Below, piece by piece: positions 35,374 to 38,014 of a DNA stretch of 38,014 bases. Every line of letters begins with the position of its first letter. Position 1 is the first letter of the stretch. This DNA comes from Polyangium fumosum (GTDB lineage Bacteria; Myxococcota_A; Polyangia; Polyangiales; Polyangiaceae): contig NZ_SSMQ01000095.1 of assembly GCF_005144585.1 (NCBI RefSeq), positions 1-38,014 on the forward strand, written 5' to 3'. The translations under genes and the position numbers were made by a program. Under the pieces are notes generated by a model. It was not told where the DNA came from, made no database searches, and saw only the letters and a list, made by a program, of their open reading frames with translations.

Positions 35374-35978
35374 TTCTCGCCGCCCGGTGGCTCCTGGGGC
35401 GCCCCCCGTCGTAGTGACGTGCGCCCCCGGGGCTCCGGGGCCGTGGGGGTCGTCCCCTGCTCTTCCTTATGTTTCGACCGGCCCGATGGTTCACCAGAAG
35501 GCGCATGTCCCGTTCTGGCGGCGGCCAACGCGGCAAGTGGCTTGCCGACGGCAGCATGCGTAGCGCGCGCGGCATCGGTCGATGCCTCTCCCTCCGGGAT
35601 CAGCGCGAGCAGCTTCCCGGCAGCGTTGTGCGCGATGCCTGCGGCCTCCACGTCGCCCGCGGCTGCGGCCGTGATCTCCCCCTGCACGATCTGCGAGGAC
35701 GACAAGATTCGTGCGCAATGCAAGCCCCCGCCGCCCGAGGTCTGAGCATGGGTCGCATCGCAAGCCGCCGCGCCGGGGCGCTGCCCCGGGCCCCGCGGGG
35801 ATCCAGAACCCAGCGCACGATCAAGCTCATTGGATGCAAGGAAACCGCGACGTATACGTGCGACGTGAAGAAGGGCGCGCGCACCGAGATCGAATGCAAG
35901 CCCAAGGGGTGACGCCGACGACGACGCGCGCCGGGTCGTGGGCGCTCGCCCCCGAGGGGATTTGACCCGGCGCGCGCC
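35374..35978. other. Poorly defined region, no confident gene
   Basis: About 600 bp with competing frames and no decisive start. On the plus strand 35419-35745 reads as an Ala/Ser/Cys-rich chain ending CTICEDDKIRAQCKPPPPEV. On the minus strand 35364-35723 gives an equally plausible Ala-rich hydrophilic chain. A separate plus-strand stretch at about 35818-35912 (IKLIGCKETATYTCDVKKG, then IECKPKG) looks like the tail of a small secreted Cys-rich protein, but lacks a credible beginning. A remnant of the hairpin-array repeat lies between these at 35773-35800. I read the region as decayed or rearranged coding DNA. Confidence 0.4.
35773..35800. repeat. Probable remnant of a hairpin-array left end
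   Basis: CCGGGGC/GCCCCGG (35773-35779, 35783-35789) with a 3-nt loop GCT, followed by the palindrome CCCCGCGGGG (35791-35800), reproduces the start of the complete elements: H1, then GGCCCC leading into H2. The H2 loop and everything after it are missing. Confidence 0.45.
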
Positions 35979-36389
35979 TCAAGGGCAATCGCGGATCAGG
36001 GGGTACTTGTAGAAAAACGGCGCGGTTGCGTGGAACGGCTGCCAGCCGCTCGCCAGGGCCCCCGCAATCATCTCGCGGACCATCGCCGGCGTCACGGCCG
36101 TCTGATGCGGGCTCAACCAATTGTCCGGTCGGCTGACCACGAGGTCGACCATGAGCACGCTTCCGGAGACGGCGTCGCGCGGCTGAATGGCGAGCGTCAT
36201 CGACGTTTGGAAGGCCGCTTGATTGTACGTCGGCTTCTTCCGAATTCGGAAGGCATCGTCCGTGTCGCCCACGCGAACGACCCTGCGGCCTTTCCTGGGA
36301 ATTGTCATGGTGTCCTGTGTAGGGCTTTGCCTGCCCCGCGGCACGCGTTTTCCGGTTGTCGGCGACTTCTTCCGCGGCTCGGTGGCCAT
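35979..36389 (-). CDS. Hypothetical small protein
   Basis: A 136-residue soluble protein with a basic N-terminus (EPRKKSPTTGKRVPRGRQ) and a C-terminal domain: MTLAIQPRDAVSGSVLMVDLVV, then VTPAMVREMIAGALASGWQP and FFYKYPLIRDCP. The pattern of a helix ending in GWxP followed by an aromatic strand is seen in many small bacterial hypothetical and immunity-like proteins; I do not recognise a named family. ATG 36389 is used; another in-frame ATG at 36410 is the first base triplet of the adjacent 43-bp repeat array, and neither has a clear Shine-Dalgarno. The promoter, if any, must lie within or beyond the tandem repeats. Confidence 0.6.
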   Translation of the reverse strand: MATEPRKKSPTTGKRVPRGRQSPTQDTMTIPRKGRRVVRVGDTDDAFRIRKKPTYNQAAFQTSMTLAIQPRDAVSGSVLMVDLVVSRPDNWLSPHQTAVTPAMVREMIAGALASGWQPFHATAPFFYKYPLIRDCP

Positions 36390-36408
36390 GAAGTCCAAGA
36401 TCGAAGGC

Positions 36409-36558
36409 ATGGTCGCCGGGCTCGTCGGCAACGGCTGGGGGCTTGGTCGACAGGGTCGCCGGGCTCGTCGGCAACGACTGGGGGCTTGGTCGACATGGTC
36501 GCCGGGCTTGTCGGCAACGGCTGGGGGCTCCGTCGACATGGTCGCCGGGCTTGTCGGG
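36409..36558. repeat. 43-bp tandem repeat (about 3.5 units)
   Basis: Units start at 36409, 36452, 36495 and 36538, exactly 43 bp apart; the last is partial. Consensus begins ATGGTCGCCGGGCTTGTC and continues GGCAACGGCTGGGGGCTTGG and TCGAC. Units differ at a few positions (CTC/CTT, ACGGC/ACGAC, TTGG/TCCG). The length is not a multiple of 3, so no protein repeat is maintained. It abuts the 5' end of the leftward hypothetical gene. Confidence 0.92.
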
Positions 36559-36701
36559 TAGTGGCCGGATATCCGTGAAAGTGGCTGGATGACGATCCGG
36601 CGTGCGCGGCGTGATCTACGCTTGTGCAAGACGTCGCCCCGATGGCGCAGACACACCACCGGGGCGACTTGACGCAACCACGCTCACACGAGGTCACGCC
36701 C

Positions 36702-37055
36702 ATGCACGATCTGTCATGGCCCGGCTCATACGGCCAAGAGAACGATCCGCCCTGCCCGCCCGCCGAACCTGAGACGCCGCGCCGTCGCAAGTCGGGCGCG
36801 CTCATGCTCTCCGAGGGCGAAGCGCGCCACGTCCGCGTCGCCGTGCGGAAGCTCCGCCGCGCGTTCGGGAGCTTCCGCGCGCTCTCCGCCATGACGGGGA
36901 TCCCGGCGAGCGCGCTCCGCCGTGCCGCGAACCCGAAAAGCTCGCCCACGGGCACGCTCGCGATCCGCATCGCCGCCGCCGCTGGCGTCGCGGTCGAGGT
37001 GCTTCTCGGCGGCAAGCTCGTCGTGACCACGCCCGTCATCGGGAGGGCGGCATGA
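36702..37055 (+). CDS. Small XRE-like helix-turn-helix DNA-binding protein
   Basis: A 117-residue protein: a polar N-terminus rich in Pro and Glu, then a basic helical domain from about 45: EARHVRVAVRKLRRAFGS, SFRALSAMTGIPASALRRAAN and TLAIRIAAAAGVAVEVLLGG. The middle two helices match the HTH_3/XRE core (recognition helix IPASALRRA). Shine-Dalgarno GAGG lies 8 nt before ATG 36702. The stop overlaps the next gene by 4 nt (ATGA). The pair is probably a regulatory module of an accessory element. Confidence 0.75.
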   Translation: MHDLSWPGSYGQENDPPCPPAEPETPRRRKSGALMLSEGEARHVRVAVRKLRRAFGSFRALSAMTGIPASALRRAANPKSSPTGTLAIRIAAAAGVAVEVLLGGKLVVTTPVIGRAA

Positions 37056-37318
37056 AGCGCTCCCGCGTGAGGGAACGTGAGCGCCTTCGGGCGCCCGTCG
37101 AGACGACCGACCCGGTCGCGCTGGCGGCCTACGCGGGCGGGCTGCGCCCCGTCGTCGCGAGCCTTCGGACGCTCGTCGAAGATGCGACCGCAGCGCCGTC
37201 GCAACGCGTCCACGCGCGCTCCTACCTGCGTCGGGAGATCCTCCGCGGCATCCGCGAGCTGGAAGCCCGGATCGACGCCGCTGCGATTGTCCCACAGCAC
37301 TCTTCCGCCACCATTTAG
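37052..37318 (+). CDS. Small helical protein coupled to the HTH gene
   Basis: An 88-residue basic, Arg/Ala-rich protein, largely helical (RLRAPVETTDPVALAAYAGG, VVASLRTLVEDATA, SYLRREILRGIRELEARIDAA). It has no recognised family. Its ATG overlaps the HTH gene's TGA, so both come from one transcript; a palindromic terminator candidate follows 8 bp after the stop. Function is unknown. Confidence 0.65.
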   Translation: MKRSRVRERERLRAPVETTDPVALAAYAGGLRPVVASLRTLVEDATAAPSQRVHARSYLRREILRGIRELEARIDAAAIVPQHSSATI

Positions 37319-37326
37319 CCTCATCC

Positions 37327-37354
37327 CGAAAAGCGCACGATCGTGCGCTTTTCG
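37327..37354. terminator. Perfect 28-bp palindrome, probable bidirectional terminator
   Basis: CGAAAAGCGCACGA (37327-37340) is followed directly by its reverse complement TCGTGCGCTTTTCG (37341-37354). The A-tract on one arm and T-tract on the other give U-rich 3' sequences in both directions. It lies 8 bp after the stop of the HTH operon. Confidence 0.75.
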
Positions 37355-37597
37355 AACTTCCCTCTTCAAAACGGACGTGCTTTCCATGGCCCTACCACGT
37401 ACCCGGAGTGGTTCCGGTCACATGGCACGGCTTGCCTTCGGACAAGCCGAGGACTGCGAAGTAGAAGGGCGAGCCGCGGAGCTTCGCCCCGTCATGCTCG
37501 CCCGTCATCCCGTGGCAAGGATGTCGGTGACCATGTCAGGGCGGCGGTCCTGAGTCAAGGGGCCGGATATCTGCGCGCTTGCCCATGAGGACAACGC

Positions 37598-37903
37598 ATG
37601 GGTTTCGACGATTTGAAGCGCAATTATCAGGCCGCAGCCGACGCGGCACACGCCGCTGCAGAAAAGCAAGAGGCTCAAGTAAAAACGAAGAAAGAGGCCG
37701 ACGAAGCGGAGCGCAAAGCCTGGCCAGCCGCCTTGGAAGCGGCCATGCCTGTGATCAACGCAGTGGCAGAGGAGGCGGCAAAGACGATAAAAGGGTTCCA
37801 CATCGCTCCAAGGCAGGTGCCGACGCTCGAAAGGAATGCGCCGTTTCAACACGGCAGACCGAACGACAAGCACCATTACAATGAAGCCCATGGTGCGTCG
37901 TGA
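37598..37903 (+). CDS. Helical hypothetical gene, probably interrupted by a group II intron
   Basis: Starts at ATG 37598 with GAGG 8 nt upstream. Residues 5-60 form an Ala/Glu/Lys-rich amphipathic helix (NYQAAADAAHAAAEKQEAQ and EEADEAERKAWPAALEAAMP-like sequence), then KTIKGFHIAPRQVPTLERNA and a His-rich end. After 98 codons plus one base the DNA changes to a group II intron-like 5' end at 37893, so the last residues (GAS) and the TGA at 37901 belong to the intron. The true C-terminus would lie beyond the window. Codon use is less GC-biased (several A/T third positions) than the main genome genes. Function is unknown. Confidence 0.6.
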   Translation: MGFDDLKRNYQAAADAAHAAAEKQEAQVKTKKEADEAERKAWPAALEAAMPVINAVAEEAAKTIKGFHIAPRQVPTLERNAPFQHGRPNDKHHYNEAHGAS

Positions 37904-38014
37904 GGAGATCGACCAAACGGCCGGGACACCGGTTCGAGGGTCGGTCTTGCGCTGCACGTCTCCAACGGGTGAGAGTCCCGTCCGGGTAAGCGCCGGAGCG
38001 CCCGGTAGCAGGCC
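37893..38014 (+). mobile_element. Group II intron, 5' end (runs off the window)
   Basis: Begins with GTGCG, the bacterial group II intron 5' consensus, followed by TCGTGAGGAG. Domain I-like elements follow: GGCCGGGACACCGGTTCGAG, GCTGCACGT, then the typical ACGGGTGAGAGTCCCGT, in which ACGGG pairs with CCCGT around TGAGAGT, and CCGGGTAAGCGCC...GCGCCCGGTAGCAGG, in which CCGGG and CCCGG pair. The reverse transcriptase/maturase gene would lie beyond 38014. Identification is from remembered family features, not a covariance-model search. Confidence 0.65.

Noticed and set aside
35364-35912. Individual genes at 35364-35723 (minus), 35419-35745 (plus) and 35469-35912 (plus)
   Set aside because: They overlap one another, none has a decisive start or codon bias, and one crosses a repeat remnant; described together as an undefined region instead.
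36409-36558. Possible CRISPR array
   Set aside because: The 43-bp units are contiguous, with no unique spacers between them, and no cas genes are nearby; it is a plain tandem repeat.

Overview
The window looks like chromosomal DNA of a myxobacterium, most likely from the Polyangiales (Polyangium/Sorangium relatives). The reasons are very high GC with G/C at most third codon positions, many secreted lipoproteins with Gly/Thr- or Pro/Ala-rich linkers, a MopE-type plus SBBP beta-propeller lipoprotein, a DUF2169 protein, and long lineage-specific hypotheticals. The assignment is inferred from gene style; there is no rRNA or other marker gene here.

Layout. 1-180: partial hairpin-array repeat. 181-6395: exopolysaccharide locus, with a leftward operon (O-antigen-polymerase-like protein, Wzz/BY-kinase-like copolymerase, NodB-like deacetylase) divergent from a Wza-like export lipoprotein. 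6635-8473: secreted thermolysin-family (M4) protease. 8534-10143: leftward peptide deformylase and a TIM-barrel-like protein. 10194-12634: MurG-like glycosyltransferase convergent with an outer-membrane-like protein and a tiny Cys-rich lipoprotein. 13193-18096: DUF2169 protein, small membrane protein, PP2C phosphatase and aldehyde dehydrogenase. 18437-24510: metallophosphoesterase-BolA pair and a lipoprotein pair that includes a 1452-residue protein. 24554-26490: 4-alpha-glucanotransferase with a zinc-ribbon protein. 26818-30778: two divergent Gly-rich propeller-type lipoproteins and inorganic pyrophosphatase. 31202-33542: membrane protein, repeat-rich secreted protein, small lipoprotein. 33561-38014: an accessory-looking tail with a repeat-truncated lipoprotein gene, a poly-gamma-glutamate-hydrolase-like lipoprotein, poorly defined DNA, a 43-bp tandem repeat, an HTH gene pair, and a small helical gene apparently interrupted by the 5' end of a group II intron that runs off the window.

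The most unusual signal is not a gene. Three complete copies (18101-18434, 26494-26794, 30804-31106), two tandem right halves (1-161) and a probable remnant (about 35773-35800) belong to one family of roughly 300-bp non-coding elements. Each complete copy carries eight hairpins in a fixed order. Loop sequences are mirrored: right-half loops are mostly reverse complements of left-half loops, so the whole element is a quasi-palindrome. Stem sequences differ between copies with matching changes on both arms. The elements sit flush against stop codons, twice exactly between convergent genes. I know of no named family that fits.

A second repeat family (core GCCGGGCTTGTCGGC, 43-bp unit in tandem) occurs at 33622-33713, where it truncates a lipoprotein reading frame just after its lipobox, and at 36409-36558, at the 5' end of a hypothetical gene.
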